DNA from: Mesoplasma chauliocola
GTDB lineage: Bacteria > Bacillota_I > Bacilli_A > Mycoplasmatales > Mycoplasmataceae
NCBI RefSeq assembly: GCF_002290085.1
Contig: NZ_CP023173.1
Span: forward strand, 708,501 to 772,500
DNA: 64,000 bases
Direction of reading: 5' to 3'
In this document: piece after piece, positions 48,385 to 61,002 of the stretch
Layout: each line of letters begins with the position of its first letter
Numbering within the stretch: position 1 is the first letter of the stretch
Notes under the pieces: model-generated
The model's input: only the letters and a program-made list of their open reading frames with translations
What the model was told of the DNA's origin: nothing
The model's database searches: none
Position numbers and translations under genes: made by a program

Positions 48385-50437
48385 TGTGGATTTGAAACAG
48401 TGAATGTAACATCAATTGAGCCTTGATTGTAAACTTTACTTTCAGCATTAACAATTACTGTTGCACCTTCTGTAGTAATATTTGTAATTTCAATTTCATT
48501 TGTTTTTAAGTTTGAATTAACTGATTCAGTTTTTAGAACACCTAAAACTTGATCTTTAGAAGGAACTTTAGCCGCTTCTTGTAAATCAATATTTCCTAAA
48601 GATGTTATAGATAAATCTGTTGCTAAATCAACTTTATCAACTTGTGGATTTGAAACAGTGAATGTAACATCAATTGAGCCTTGATTGTAAACTTTACTTT
48701 CAGCATTAACAATTACTGTTGCACCTTCTGTAGTAATATTTGTAATTTCAATTTCACTTGTTTTTAAGTTTGAATTAACTGATTCAGTTTTTAGAACACC
48801 TAAAACTTGATCTTTAGAAGGAACTTTAGCCGCTTCTTGTAAATCAATATTTCCTAAAGATGTTATAGATAAATCTGTTGCTAAATCAACTTTATCAACT
48901 TGTGGATTTGAAACAGTGAATGTAACATCAATTGAGCCTTGATTGTAAACTTTACTTTCAGCATTAACAATTACTGTTGCACCTTCTGTAGTAATATTTG
49001 TAATTTCAATTTCATTTGTTTTTAAGTTTGAATTAACTGATTCAGTTTTTAGAACACCTAAAACTTGATCTTTAGAAGGAACTTTAGCCGCTTCTTGTAA
49101 ATCAATATTTCCTAAAGATGTTATAGATAAATCTGTTGCTAAATCAACTTTATCAACTTGTGGATTTGAAACAGTGAATGTAACATCAATTGAGCCTTGA
49201 TTGTAAACTTTACTTTCAGCATTAACAATTACTGTTGCACCTTCTGTAGTAATATTTGTAATTTCAATTTCACTTGTTTTTAAGTTTGAATTAACTGATT
49301 CAGTTTTTAGAACACCTAAAACTTGATCTTTAGAAGGAACTTTAGCCGCTTCTTGTAAATCAATATTTCCTAAAGATGTTATAGATAAATCTGTTGCTAA
49401 ATCAACTTTATCAACTTGTGGATTTGAAACAGTGAATGTAACATCAATTGAGCCTTGATTGTAAACTTTACTTTCAGCATTAACAATTACTGTTGCACCT
49501 TCTGTAGTAATATTTGTAATTTCAATTTCATTTGTTTTTAAGTTTGAATTAACTGATTCAGTTTTTAGAACACCTAAAACTTGATCTTTAGAAGGAACTT
49601 TAGCCGCTTCTTGTAAATCAATATTTCCTAAAGATGTTATAGATAAATCTGTTGCTAAATCAACTTTATCAACTTGTGGATTTGAAACAGTGAATGTAAC
49701 ATCAATTGAGCCTTGATTGTAAACTTTACTTTCAGCATTAACAATTACTGTTGCACCTTCTGTAGTAATATTTGTAATTTCAATTTCACTTGTTTTTAAG
49801 TTTGAATTAACTGATTCAGTTTTTAGAACACCTAAAACTTGATCTTTAGAAGGAACTTTAGCCGCTTCTTGTAAATCAATATTTCCTAAAGATGTTATAG
49901 ATAAATCTGTTGCTAAATCAACTTTATCAACTTGTGGATTTGAAACAGTGAATGTAACATCAATTGAGCCTTGATTGTAAACTTTACTTTCAGCATTAAC
50001 AATTACTGTTGCACCTTCTGTAGTAATATTTGTAATTTCAATTTCATTTGTTTTTAAGTTTGAATTAACTGATTCAGTTTTTAGAACACCTAAAACTTGA
50101 TCTTTAGAAGGAACTTTAGCCGCTTCTTGTAAATCAATATTTCCTAAAGATGTTATAGATAAATCTGTTGCTAAATCAACTTTATCAACTTGTGGATTTG
50201 AAACAGTGAATGTAACATCAATTGAGCCTTGATTGTAAACTTTACTTTCAGCATTAACAATTACTGTTGCACCTTCTGTAGTAATATTTGTAATTTCAAT
50301 TTCACTTGTTTTTAAGTTTGAATTAACTGATTCAGTTTTTAGAACACCTAAAACTTGATCTTTAGAAGGAACTTTAGCCGCTTCTTGTAAATCAATATTT
50401 CCTAAAGATGTTATAGATAAATCTGTTGCTAAATCAA
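48385..50437 (-). repeat. Eight tandem 258-bp in-frame repeats, arranged as four 516-bp dimers
   Basis: Period is exactly 258 bp (86 codons); copies are almost identical at DNA level. One position alternates strictly along the array: codon for Ser (KTSEIEI) in copies 1, 3, 5, 7 and Asn (KTNEIEI) in 2, 4, 6, 8. So the amplified unit was the two-copy dimer of 516 bp. Confidence 0.95.
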
Positions 50438-50977
50438 TTAAAGGTACCGGTAAAACTTTTACAGTAAAAGTAACTTCAACACCTGCTGCGGATGTATCTT
50501 TATATTCTGAATCTTGTCCAGCTTTAATTATGGCTGACTTTGAATCATTTGATAAAGTTCCCTCAACATTTAAACCTGTTGTAACTAAACCTAAATTTTT
50601 TTCAACTAACGCATCTAAAATATTTTGCTCTGACAATGTTGCATCATGAGCTACTTCAATCTCTTCTAACGCTTTTGTTTTAATAACAGATGATAATTCT
50701 TCTCTATCATCAGCAACAGTTACTTTAATAGCAATATCAGTTTTACCATCTCAGCTATCTAGAATATATCCATCATCTGCAAGAACTGTAACTTCCAAAG
50801 TTTTATCTTCTGAATTTTTTAATACTGATTTTTCAATTGCTGTAATTGATTTAATTCCTGCAATTGTTTTTGCTTGAACTTTATGAATAGCTGCTTGTAA
50901 AGTTGCAAACTCTTGATCTTTAACTTCGTTTTCCAATGCAGCTACAACTTCATCTTTATTAATTGGAGTATCTTTTT

Positions 50978-51329
50978 TACCAATTGATAAAGTTATACTT
51001 GTTTTACCATCTTTAATATCATCAGCTAAAACATAACCAGTTTTTGCTTCAACAACAACATTAAATGTAACATTGCTATATCCACGAGTAACTGCTGTAG
51101 CATCTTTAATACTAAATTTTTCACTTGTTAAGCCTTTAATTGCTTCAACAGCTTTTTCATTTGTTTCATAATGTTTATCATCAGCACTTAAAGTTGATAA
51201 TAATTGATCAACATCAGCTTTTGCTACTGCAATATCTGCTTTACCAATTGATAAAGTTATACTTGTTTTACCATCTTTAATATCATCAGCTAAAACATAA
51301 CCAGTTTTTGCTTCAACAACAACATTAAA
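50978..51329 (-). repeat. Two copies of an ~85-bp exact segment, 264 bp apart
   Basis: The segment encoding FNVVVEAKTGYVLADDIKDG plus TSITLSIGK occurs at ~50981-51065 and ~51245-51329 with identical DNA. Spacing is 88 codons, close to the 86-codon unit of the main array, so the N-terminal part is an older repeat series of the same domain type. Confidence 0.85.
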
Positions 51330-51692
51330 CAACTGATCTTTGTATTCACGTATTTGATCTGTGCTTGTTTTTGGTGTTGCGCTAACAACTTTAAATTCAT
51401 CAGTATCAACAGCTTTAATTGCTGCAATTGCTTTTTCATTTGTTTCATATTGAGCTTTGTTTAATTTTGCTAATTCAGCATCAACATTTGATTTAACAAC
51501 TTTAACATCTTCAACTCCTGTTTGAGTGTTAAAAGTAATTCCTTCAACTTTACCTGTATAAACTATTGAATCAGTTTTTGGTTCAACAATAACATTATAA
51601 TTAACTGTTGTAATAGCCTTAACTACTGTAATTGTTAACTTGATTTCATCAGTTTTTAATGTTGGATTTGCTTTTAATAAAGTGCTAATGTC

Positions 51693-52302
51693 TTAATTCA
51701 GTATTCGTCTTGAACTAATACTTACTTTTTGTTTTTCATAATCTATGTCAACGCCAAATTATAAATTTTAAACTTATTCAATTTAAAAAAAACATAAAAA
51801 TATATACCACCCCTACTAATCATTTTAATATGTTGTTATTTTTCATAAAAATCAAAAAGGAATTTATGATTTAAAAAAAAAGTCACATTTTGGATATTCT
51901 CAAAGGTTTTATATACTTTTTTTCTTGCTGTCTATACAATAAAATGCAGCAACTACATACTTGCGATCAGTTAATCTATTGTGCTTCATGAATCTTTTAC
52001 AGTTTCTTTATTTTCAAACAAAGAAATAATATCTTCTTTGTATTGTGCTTCTACAATTTGTTGTTTTTGTTGTTGTTTAACATCTTTACATAAATATTTT
52101 TGTTTATGAAATATTTTGAAAATAAACCTTGGTTTTCTGCAATAAGTTTATTTACTTTTTTATAAAAGCGGTTTTATTTAGTTTAAAAAGATTTCATATT
52201 ACTTTTAAAGTAGAATTTGATATATTATTTATAATAATAATTTAAAATTCATTAAAATCATTATTGAGATTCAAATTTATATTTTCAAATAATAATATTT
52301 TT
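51693..52302. other. Decayed non-coding stretch, possible mobile-element remnant
   Basis: No intact gene. On the minus strand a fragment reads KQQQKQQIVEAQYKEDII then SLFENKETVKDSW before stops. It vaguely recalls the start of an IS3-type transposase but is too short to assign. It may also contain the lost 5' end of the repeat-protein gene. Confidence 0.4.
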
Positions 52303-53223
52303 TTAATACTTACTAATTAACTTGTTATTTATTTCATTTTTATAATTTCTTTTTAACTCTTTGTAAACATTTTTTAAGTAGACCTCAATATTTTTACCAG
52401 ATTTTTCAATAACATCAAGTTCACTTTGAATATAATTAAAATCATTAGTCAAATTAAATAAATGTCAATTTTTGTATTTATCATTTGATTTTTTAATAAT
52501 GTTTATAATTTCTTCGCTAATAATTTTAGCAATTTTTGTTTCAGGAAAAGAAAGTTCTAAAACCAATTTATTATTCAATTTACTTTTTGAATTTAAATAA
52601 AATATTCCAGTCTCAAGATTTACAAAGTCGATCATATTATTGCTTAGTTCTTTTGGTATAACTTTTTTTGGAATAGTATATATAATTTGATTTTGTTTGT
52701 TAATTTTTCATGAAAATTCTTTTTCTGAAATCAGTCAGATCTGTTTAAATTTTTTATCTTCAAATTCAAATTTATTATTAAATATTACAAAATTATTAAT
52801 TTTATTAATTCTAAGTACATCTCTACTAATTTCTGGTTTATATTTTTCAATAAATTTTATATCTATATTTTTGTTTTCATCAAAAGTTAAAGTATGTTTA
52901 AAATAATGACTAAATAATACATTAGCAAAATTTAATAAAAAGTTATTTGAATTTAATATGTTATTAAAGAAAAATATTTTACTAGTAAATTTAATGTTAT
53001 TTTTATGCAAATCTCAATAAACTTCAACATCCAACATGTAATATTTTTTATCTAATTCTTGATTAGAGATTTTGTATTTTAAAGTTCTATTCCAATTTGC
53101 AGAAGAATAGCTATTTTCAATAACTGAATTTGGGATTGAAAAATATTCTTGATCTCCTATATAAAATTTCTTATCAGCAAAGCCTATTTCAATAAGAATG
53201 CTTTTAGTAAACAAATAAAACAA
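52303..53223 (-). CDS. Uncharacterised protein (306 aa)
   Basis: Continuous frame with TGA Trp at several sites, ending KLISKY and TAA. The likely start is TTG 53223 (MFYLFTKSILIEIGF) with GGGGTGG 5 nt upstream; no better ATG is available. No signal or membrane span is clear. It is rich in Asn/Lys/Phe with a C-terminal helical region (IISEEIINIIKKSNDKYK ... NVYKELKRNYKNE). A segment FVNLETGIFYLN faintly resembles IVDLTSGDEGLYLN in the protein at 24682-25809; paralogy is possible. No function can be assigned. Confidence 0.6.
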
Positions 53224-53261
53224 ATTTCCACCCCATTTTTACTTTTTTATTTTAACAAAAA

Positions 53262-53283
53262 AAAGTTTGCCGAAGCAAACTTT
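53262..53283 (-). terminator. Terminator with UUCG tetraloop
   Basis: AAAGTTTGC/GCAAACTTT 9-bp stem closed by a C(UUCG)G tetraloop, followed by a U-run on the minus strand. It ends the transcript of the 100-aa membrane protein. Confidence 0.85.
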
Positions 53284-53295
53284 AAACACTTTAAA

Positions 53296-53598
53296 TTATT
53301 TTGATTGTAATCAGTTTGTAATTTCTAAAGCTAATGGTTGTCTTCCCATTAAACATCATATAGCCATTAAGATTCATCCAAAAATAATGAATCCAGTTAA
53401 TAGCATATAGATTTGGAAGTAAATTAATCCACTTCCTCTAGTGTCAGCTTTAGGTGTTTTGAAAATTAATTGTCCTACTTGAGGAACTTTACATAATCAT
53501 AAAATTAAAGGTAAAATTCCTATTGTTATAACTGCTAAAAATAAGTTAATAGCTGTTGATAAAGCTCTTTTCAAAATATCTAATAATCTTGCTTTCAT
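53296..53598 (-). CDS. Small membrane protein, unknown (100 aa)
   Basis: MKARLLDILKRALSTAINLFLAV... has two or three hydrophobic spans: LFLAVITIGILPLILWL, and LIYFQIYMLLTGFIIFGWIL with MAIWWLMG. Between them is a polar loop (KVPQVGQLIFKTPKADTRGSG). Five Trp are encoded, mostly by TGA. The tail (LEITNWLQSK) is amphipathic. I do not recognise a family. It lies ~80 nt downstream of alaS and may be on the same transcript. Confidence 0.75.
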
Positions 53599-53678
53599 AT
53601 TATTCTATCCTTTCTTTCTCTATAGTCCAAGTAAAATTATACAACAATAGTGGTATAAATTACAAATTTTAACTTCTT

Positions 53679-56357
53679 TTAGTATTTTCCCTGTGCTAAG
53701 CTTGCATTTCCTCCACCCTTTGGTGAAACGGGCAATTCTTTAAATATTTTGATAGCTGGGTAGCTTTCTTGCAATGATTCACTTACACCAACTACAACAA
53801 AATTTCCTTCAGTATTTTCTGAAGTTAAAATAATAATTAATTCATTAAATTTATTTTTAAATTCATCAACTAATGTTTTCATATCCTTAATGTTTAGTCC
53901 ATCAACTCTTTCATTAATTTCCAATAAATTTTGGCTATTTAGTTTTGGTTCAAAATTCTTAAATTTTTCTAATTTTTTAGCTGTAATTATTTCATCAAAT
54001 CTTTTGTCAAAAGATTTTTGACAATTTTTTAATTCATCTATAATTAGTTTTAATCTTATAATAGACTCTTTTGAAATAGATTCATTTTTTGCCTTTAGAA
54101 ATAAACTCTCCAAATCTTCATCTTTTAATATTGTTTTGACAGATAGGTATTTATTTTCAATTTCACTAATTATTAAATTTAATTTGTTAAATTCTAAATT
54201 TAAATACTCAGTAATAGCTTTTTTAGAAGTTAAACATTTAATTCTATAAACTCCACTACCTTTTGACTCTAAACCTGTTATCATGAAATCTTCAATCTGA
54301 ACTGTATTATCTACGTGAGTACCCCCACAAAGTTCACTTGAAAAATCACCAAATTTCACAACTCTAACAACCTCATCATATTTTTCTGTAAAAAATGCTA
54401 ACGCTCCATATTTATTAACTGCATCTTGCATTGAACAGAAATGAACTTCACGTTCAATTTCTTCTTTAATTTTTTTATTAACTAAATCTTCAGCTTTATT
54501 TAATTCCTCACGACTAATTGAATTATTGTAGGTAAAGTCCATTCGTAATCCATGCTCATCATTGTAAGACCCAGATTGCATTACAGTTTCGCCTAATATT
54601 TCTCTTAAAGCAGAATGAATTAAGTGGGTTCCTGAATGATTCTTCATTGTATAAGTTCTTTTTTCTTTGTTTACTATTGCATCAATAGTGTCACCTATTT
54701 TTATTGAACCTTCTAATTGAATTTTGTGAATGTGCTGATGGTTTGGGCCTTGCTGAGTATCAATTACCTCAGCTCTTGTTTGGCTATTAGTTAAATAACC
54801 TGTATCCGCTGCTTGACCACCCTTTTCAGCATAAAATGGAGTTTTATCTAAAATTACATAAACCTCACTATCAACAGCTTGTGTTAATATTTCTTCATCA
54901 GTGAAAATGTAAACTATCTTTGCATCTTTATGTTCAGTCTCTTCTCAACCTGTAAATTCTGATTTAACATTAATTTTTGTAAAAATCTCATTTTGTTTAT
55001 CTCAAGCTTTTAAATCTTTTCTAGCTCCACGAGCTTGTTGTTTTGCTTGTTCTAATAATAAATTAAATTCATCAATTTCAACTTTTACGTTTCTGTCTTC
55101 TGCAATTTCAATTGTCTGCTCAATTGGGTATCCGTATGATTCAAATAAAAGTAGAGCATTTTTACCTGTTACTTTTTGGTCTGTTTCAATCATCTTATTC
55201 AAAGCTTCATAACCCTTTGATAAAGTTTTTAGGAATTTTTCTTCTTCATTTAATATTGTTATTTCAATCAAGTTTTGTTTTTCCAATAAGTAAGGGTAAA
55301 ATTCCTTCATAGATTCAATGACTTGAATTACAAGTTTATTTAAAAATGGGCCATTGATGCCTAATTCCATTCCCTTCATTAAAGCACGGCGAATTAAACG
55401 GCGAATTATGTAACCTCTGTCTTTATTCCCCGGAAATACCCCGTCAGCTATGGCAAAAGAAGTTGCTCTAACGTGATCTGCAATAACTTTAAAAGCTGTA
55501 TTTACTTTTGTTTGATGTTTATTTTCATTAAAGTAATTTTCAATTGAATATTTAAACTTTGAACTGCATAATTTTTGAATTTCCTCAATAGTTGGTCAGA
55601 AAATATCTGTTTCAAAGTTTGTTGGTGTTTCTTGAAAAATTGACGCAATTCTTTCTAAACCAGCACCAGTATCTATATTTTTTCTTGGTAATTCAGAATA
55701 ATTGTCAAAACCATCATTATTAAATTGTGAAAATACTATATTTCATATTTCGATGTATCTATCATTTTCAATATCATCTGATAATAATCTAGGGCCAATA
55801 TTTTCCTTATCCCATTTTTCACCACGGTCAAAAAAGATTTCAGTATTAGGTCCACATGGTCCTTGACCAACATCTCAAAAGTTTGTATCTCTGCTTAATC
55901 TAAAAATATGATCCTCTTTAATTCCTATAACGTTAATTCAATGTTCGTAAGCTTCAACATCTTCATCAAAAACTGTAATATAAAGCTTTTCAACAGGAAT
56001 ATCAAATCATTCTTTACTTGTTAATAATTCTCAAGCAAAAGAAATTGCTTCTTTTTTAAAATAGTCACCTATTGAAAAATTACCTAACATTTCAAACATC
56101 GTATGGTGACGTGCAGTTACTCCTACATTTTCAATATCATTTGTTCTAATTGCTTTTTGTGAATTAGTAAGTCTTGGTGCGGGAGGAGTTTTTCTACCAT
56201 CAAAATATGGTTTCAATGTTGCCACACCTGAATTGATTCATAATAATGATGGATCTTCAACAGGTATTAAGCTTACAGGTTCTAAAAAATAATGTTTTTT
56301 TTGTTTAAAAAAATCTAATCACATTTTTCTTATTTCATTTGTTGTTAATTTTTTCAT
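53679..56357 (-). CDS. alaS: Alanyl-tRNA synthetase (892 aa)
   Basis: Class II synthetase with editing. [17 protein letters not shown] start (TGA as Trp), motif 1-2 region [44 protein letters not shown] (motif 3), editing-domain zinc site [11 protein letters not shown] ... [10 protein letters not shown], and the C-terminal [12 protein letters not shown]. Full length for the family. AAGGACT lies 10 nt before ATG 56357. No T-box leader in the 120 nt upstream. Confidence 0.97.
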
Positions 56358-56478
56358 TTAAATATCAGTCCTTTAATTCTAATTATAACCTTTAACAAAA
56401 TTAAAGAGAAAAGATTTCTAACATATTTTTGATAAAATATATTTATGTGTTCTTATTCTGGAAAGGAAAGCAATAACT

Positions 56479-57333
56479 ATGAAATTAAATGACAAAAATA
56501 AAAAAAGATTAATATTAATTGATTTGGATGGCACAACACTTAAAGATGACCACTTAACTATAAATCCAATTACAAAAAATGCTTTGCAAGATGCTATTAA
56601 GGAGGGACATACTGTTTGTATATGCACAGGTAGAGCTTTAAAGGATACTTTACATATATATAACGAACTTGAACTTGATAGTTTGCTTGTTACTTTAGAT
56701 GGTGGTCACATTTCTGACCCTGTACATAAAAACTTTAAAAGAATTGTTTTACCAATTAGTGAAGAAATAATGAAAGAAATTTTAGTGCATAAAGTTTTGA
56801 AAAATAAAATTGAAAATGTTATTGTTGAATATTACCATTCAAATATGATTCAAAATGCATCTGACAATTTTTTTGTTGCTGACTCAAATGCTGAAGGACC
56901 TCTTGAAGGAAATATTTTAACTGATTGAAAAGGTCCATGCAGTAATATAATTGTTAAATTAAATACTAACTTAGATTTTTACAATGTTGTTAATACTTTA
57001 AATTCAGAATTTGGAAATTCTGTAATGGTTAAATCAAATTTAATTTATGGAATTGAAAATATAGGGGAAAAGCCTATTTTAATAATTACAAATAAATTTG
57101 TTAATAAAGGTTTTGCAGCAGAAATGGTTGCACAATACTACAATAAAGATATCAAAGATGTTATTGCATTTGGCGATCAAATGAATGATTATGAAATGAT
57201 TAAAATTGTTGGGCATGGAGTTGCTCTTTCAAGTGGTAATCCAAAATTAAAAGAAATTGCTTGGGGTATAACTGAACTTTCAAATGAAGATGGTGGAGTT
57301 GGAGATACTCTTAAAAAACTTTTGAAGAAATAA
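56479..57333 (+). CDS. Cof-type HAD phosphatase (284 aa)
   Basis: HAD superfamily IIB: motif I LILIDLDGTTL (DxDGT nucleophile), motif II CICTGRAL, motif III Lys in ITNKFVNKG, motif IV IAFGDQMNDYEMIK. Cap domain in the middle. Such proteins dephosphorylate sugar phosphates, PLP or FMN; the substrate is not predictable here. GGAAAGG precedes ATG 56479. Single + gene between minus-strand neighbours; TGA at ~56926 is Trp. Confidence 0.92.
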
Positions 57334-57334
57334 T

Positions 57335-57362
57335 AAAAAAATTGGGTTTTCCCAATTTTTTT
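57335..57362. terminator. Bidirectional terminator between HAD gene and MFS gene
   Basis: Perfect 12-bp stem AAAAAAATTGGG/CCCAATTTTTTT with a TTTT loop, between convergent genes. Confidence 0.9.
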
Positions 57363-57390
57363 ACGCTTTTTAAATTTAAGGTTAAACTAC

Positions 57391-58833
57391 TTAGGATAAG
57401 CTATTTTTAATTATCTTTATCGATCTTTCTTTTTTGATTTTAAGCATTAAAATTAATCCTGCCAAAACACCAACAATTCCACCAATAACGATTAAAATCA
57501 TTGAATATTGATATGCCAATTGATAATTAAATACACCAGGTATTTCAGTTTCAACTTTATGCTTATTTAAGAAAAATGAGTTTAATTGTCAGAATCATGC
57601 ATCAGGTGAGAAAGCAATTACAGAAACTAAACCAACAGCAGTAGCATAATGTTTTTGATCAATACCAATTTCATAAATTGTTGCTCATCTATTTGTAACT
57701 AGCCCTCAACAAATTGCGCCCAAACACAAGAAGAATGAATAAACTATAACTTGAATTAATATTTTTATTCCTTTTGATTGATTCTGAAAACCTCCTATTT
57801 TAAATCCTGGCAAAAATATTATTGTTGTCATAATAAATGAACATATAATGCATCCTATAACTAAAAATTTTATATATTTTCCTGATTTATCTGCAATCTT
57901 ACCTGCAGGTGCTGAAAAGAATAATCTAAACAAGTAAGTCCTTAGAAGCCCACCAACAAATGTAACACTTGCACTTATTAATAACGCACTATTCATAAAA
58001 GGGATTAAAACACTTAATCCTTGTTGATACATATATACGCCCATTACTAAAAAAGCAACTAAATAAACTTTATAGTTTTTTAAAACTTTACCAACTTCTT
58101 TTAAATTAAAATCTTTACTAATAGTTTCATTTTTCTTTTCTTTAATAAAGAAAATAAGTAAGAAAACATCAAGAACTATTAGTGAACTAAATAGATAGCA
58201 CATTATAGAGAAAGCCATAGTTGAACTATTTTGCTTATTTACAAAGAATGGAGTTAATATTGTGAATATAGCAAATCCTATTGCCACAAATATTGTTCCT
58301 ATTAATCCATTTAGACTACCATGAATACCATTTAAAATTCCATTCTCTTCTGGTTTTCCTTGTTGAGATAATAATTTTCACAAAGGAGCTCAAAAAATAA
58401 TTTTTGCAAATGCTCAAATAACATAAATTATTAGAACCTGTGTAAAGCGACTAGACTGTCCAATTGGGTTTAAAACTGCTACATTATTTTCAACGTCAAA
58501 AATAATTCCACCACCTGCTGTTAAACCAACACTACCATACCAAGTTCCTGTTATTCCAAAAGCTGCAAGACCAGCTATTGTTAACCATTTAAGACTTACT
58601 TTGTCAGCAATAACACTACCAAAAAAATAAATACAAAGTGAAACATAACCATAAACTGCTGAAGCTTGTGCTAATTGTGCAGGATTTATTCCTAAATTTA
58701 ATGCTATAACTTCAGTATTTATAACATTTTTTAAGTATGAAGGAAAAATAAAAACTAAAACATCAGCTGTTGCTAATATAGATATTATTCATAGCCTTTT
58801 ATTTTTTCAAAACTGTTTTTGTTTTACTTCCAT
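57391..58833 (-). CDS. MFS transporter A, glp locus (480 aa)
   Basis: About 12 membrane spans. N-terminal RLWIISILATADVLVFIFPSYLKNV; between the two halves APLWKLLSQQGKPEENGILNGIHGSLNG; late loop FSAPAGKIADKSGKYI (MFS motif-A-like GxxADxxGR), and AVGLVSVIAFSPDAWFWQL. It shares most of these segments with transporter B next to it, so the two are duplicates. Placement in a glpQ operon opposite glpF-O-K suggests glycerol-3-phosphate or glycerophosphodiester uptake; this is inference. The ATG lies 35 nt inside the end of gene B. Confidence 0.8.
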
Positions 58834-60166
58834 TTCTTTCTTTTTCCTTTTTAGTTGCATATAATAGAATTGCTCCAGAAACCATAGCAATTAAGCCAAA
58901 AGCAAGAATTATAACAATGCTTATTTGGTTAGCTAATTTATTATCTGCATAGCCAGCTTCAGTTCCTAAATTTTTTAATAAAATTGAATCAATTTGTCAG
59001 AATCAAGCGTCTGCTGAAAATGCGATCAATGAAATAAAACCAACAGCCATTCCATAATCTTTTTGACTAATATTAATTACATAAATTGTTGCTCACCTGT
59101 TTGTTACTAACGCTCAACAAGTTATCCCTAAACCAAGGTACATTGTAACTACAGCTATTTGAACAACTGTTTTATAGCCTTTAGACATGTTAGTAAAACT
59201 ATTTTGTCCAAACCCCGGAACAACTACGGCAATCAAACATAAAACTGATGCAACTGCTAAACCTATTATTATAAATAAAATGTATTTTTGACTTTTATCA
59301 GCCATTTTTCCAAACCAAGCTGAAAAGAAAAATCTAAATAAATATGTTCTCATAATCCCAAATACTACAACTAGAGCTGCTGTTATTAATAAAACATCTT
59401 GCATATAAGTTACAAAAATAGATAATCCACTTTGGTATAAATAAACACCTAGTATTAATATAGAAACTAACCATATTTTTCAATTACCTAAAATATTCTT
59501 AAAACTTTTCAATGAGAAATCACTTTCACCATCAGTTTTTAGGGTTTTGTCTTCTGGTACAAACATCCATATTAAAATACAGTTCAATATTATAAAACCT
59601 GTAAAAACAAAAACTAATGTTGAAAATGCTCAATTTCCTAATGTGTCTTTTCAAATAGTTCCAAATAAGAAAAAAACTAAATATGCAATTGCAATAATAA
59701 TAGTTCCTGTTAATCCGTTTAAGCTACCATGAATACCGTTCAGTTTTCCATTTTCTTCTGGTTTTCCTTGTTCAGATAACAATTTTCATAACGCTGCTCA
59801 AAATATGAAACATGTTACAAAGCTTCATAATGCAAAAATAAGGTAAACTTGAATTACTTTTGCTGTCACAATAAATGGAATAAATCCATATCACAAACAG
59901 ATTACTCCAATTGAGCCCAATCCAATTAATGTTAATTTTTTTAGACTAATTTTATCTGCTAATCATCCACCAATGAAATAGCTCGGTAATGAGACATAAC
60001 CATATATTGAGTTTGCTTGTGAGAACTGTGATGGTAAAATACCCAATGAATCAGCTATAACAACTGATGACATAACATTTTTTAAATAAAAGGGCACAGC
60101 CATAACCAAAACATCAGCCATTGCTAAAATCGCAATAATGTAAAATGTTTTTTTACTAATACCCAT
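58799..60166 (-). CDS. MFS transporter B, glp locus (455 aa)
   Basis: Paralogue of transporter A: AILAMADVLVMAVPFYLKNVM, LLSEQGKPEENGKLNGIHGS, FSAWFGKMADKSQKYILF and AVGFISLIAFSADAWFWQI, with ~12 spans and TGA Trp codons. ATG 60166 (MGISKKTFY) is chosen; an in-frame TTG at 60214 overlaps the glpQ stop and is possible. Tail ends KEKERNGSKTKTVLKK. It probably forms glpQ-B-A on one transcript. Substrate likely a product or substrate of GlpQ, by position only. Confidence 0.8.
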
Positions 60167-60206
60167 TATAGTATTATTCTTTTTAAAGATAAAAATCACT
60201 TCATTT

Positions 60207-60920
60207 CTATGCAAATTTAATCATTAGATCTTTTTTATCACTAATGAAAGAATTTACTCTTTTTTCATACATGCTCCAAATTATTCTGGCATCTTTATCA
60301 TTTTTAAAAGTTCAAACATTCATAGGTAAGTTTATTTTTTTAACTATTTCTTTTGAACCTTTACTTTTTAAATTTCCAACATATGGATGAAGATAATCAA
60401 ATTTTTTAATTAACTTAAAATCTACTTTTTTAACATATTCTGTCAAATAACCTTTTTTAAACTTATTTTCATCTAAACTAGATATAAATTTTAAAGCTTC
60501 ATACCCAAATGAAGAAACAACAATTTCTGCTTTTGTTTTTGATCTTAATTTTTCTAGTCCTTTTTTTATAATTTCAAATTCTTCTTTTGTATTTCTATCA
60601 GGTTTAATTTCCACATTTATAAAATCATATTTGCTTGAAATTTTTTCAACAAAATCATCAACAAATAAAGGTGGTAATTTTTCAGGATTTTTTTTAAAAT
60701 ATTTCATTTGTTTTATTTCGCTAAATGTCATACTTTTAACAGTTTTATCTAAATTTCCTATTCTTTTAAAATTGTGGTCATGAAAAATTATAATTTGTTT
60801 ATCTTTTGTTAAGCGGATATCAAATTCAACTGCTTTACAAGTTTTCAATGCATCAGTAAAGTCAATCATTCGATTTTCTCTTCCTGGAGCTCTGAAACCT
60901 CTATGTGCTACTAAAAACAT
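60207..60920 (-). CDS. glpQ: Glycerophosphodiester phosphodiesterase (237 aa)
   Basis: Hydrolyses glycerophosphodiesters (for example glycerophosphocholine) to glycerol-3-phosphate and alcohol. Catalytic VAHRGFRAPGRENRM, metal-ligand VEFDIRLTKDKQIIIFHDHNF, FINVEIKPD and EIVVSSFGYEAL are intact. No signal peptide, so cytosolic, which requires prior uptake of the diester. A TGA at 60309-60311 is Trp; the last 35 residues follow it. AAAGGAAAC precedes ATG 60920. GlpQ-derived G3P feeds GlpO encoded opposite. Confidence 0.93.
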
Positions 60921-61002
60921 ATTTGTTTCCTTTCAAAAAATTAATAAAAATTTGTATATAAAAATCTTTGCATTTACAAATTTAGAATACCACAATAATA
61001 AT

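Larger units (their letters stand above)
48069..51692 (-). pseudogene. 5'-truncated surface-type repeat protein (1207 codons open)
   Basis: Long open minus-strand frame with no start: an in-frame TAA at 51693-51695 precedes it, and no ATG, ribosome site or signal peptide/lipobox is visible. Reading upstream past that TAA, the same frame gives a short stretch (DYEKQKVSISSRRIL) before another stop, so the 5' part has decayed. The N-terminal ~400 codons hold ~88-residue beta-rich units (for example NVVVEAKTGYVLADDIKDGK twice). Next come eight 86-residue units (LATDLSITSLGNIDLQEAAK ...), then a unique C-terminus. Units resemble lipoprotein-associated repeat domains of Mollicutes. A TGA at 50748-50750 is Trp. 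Confidence 0.75.

Noticed and set aside
48069-50636. CRISPR-like array of regular repeats
   Set aside because: The period is 258 bp with no unique spacers and stays in one protein frame; it is a coding tandem repeat, and no cas genes are present.
51693-52302. Intact IS3-type transposase
   Set aside because: Only a short, stop-ridden fragment with weak resemblance; no DDE motif or full frame.
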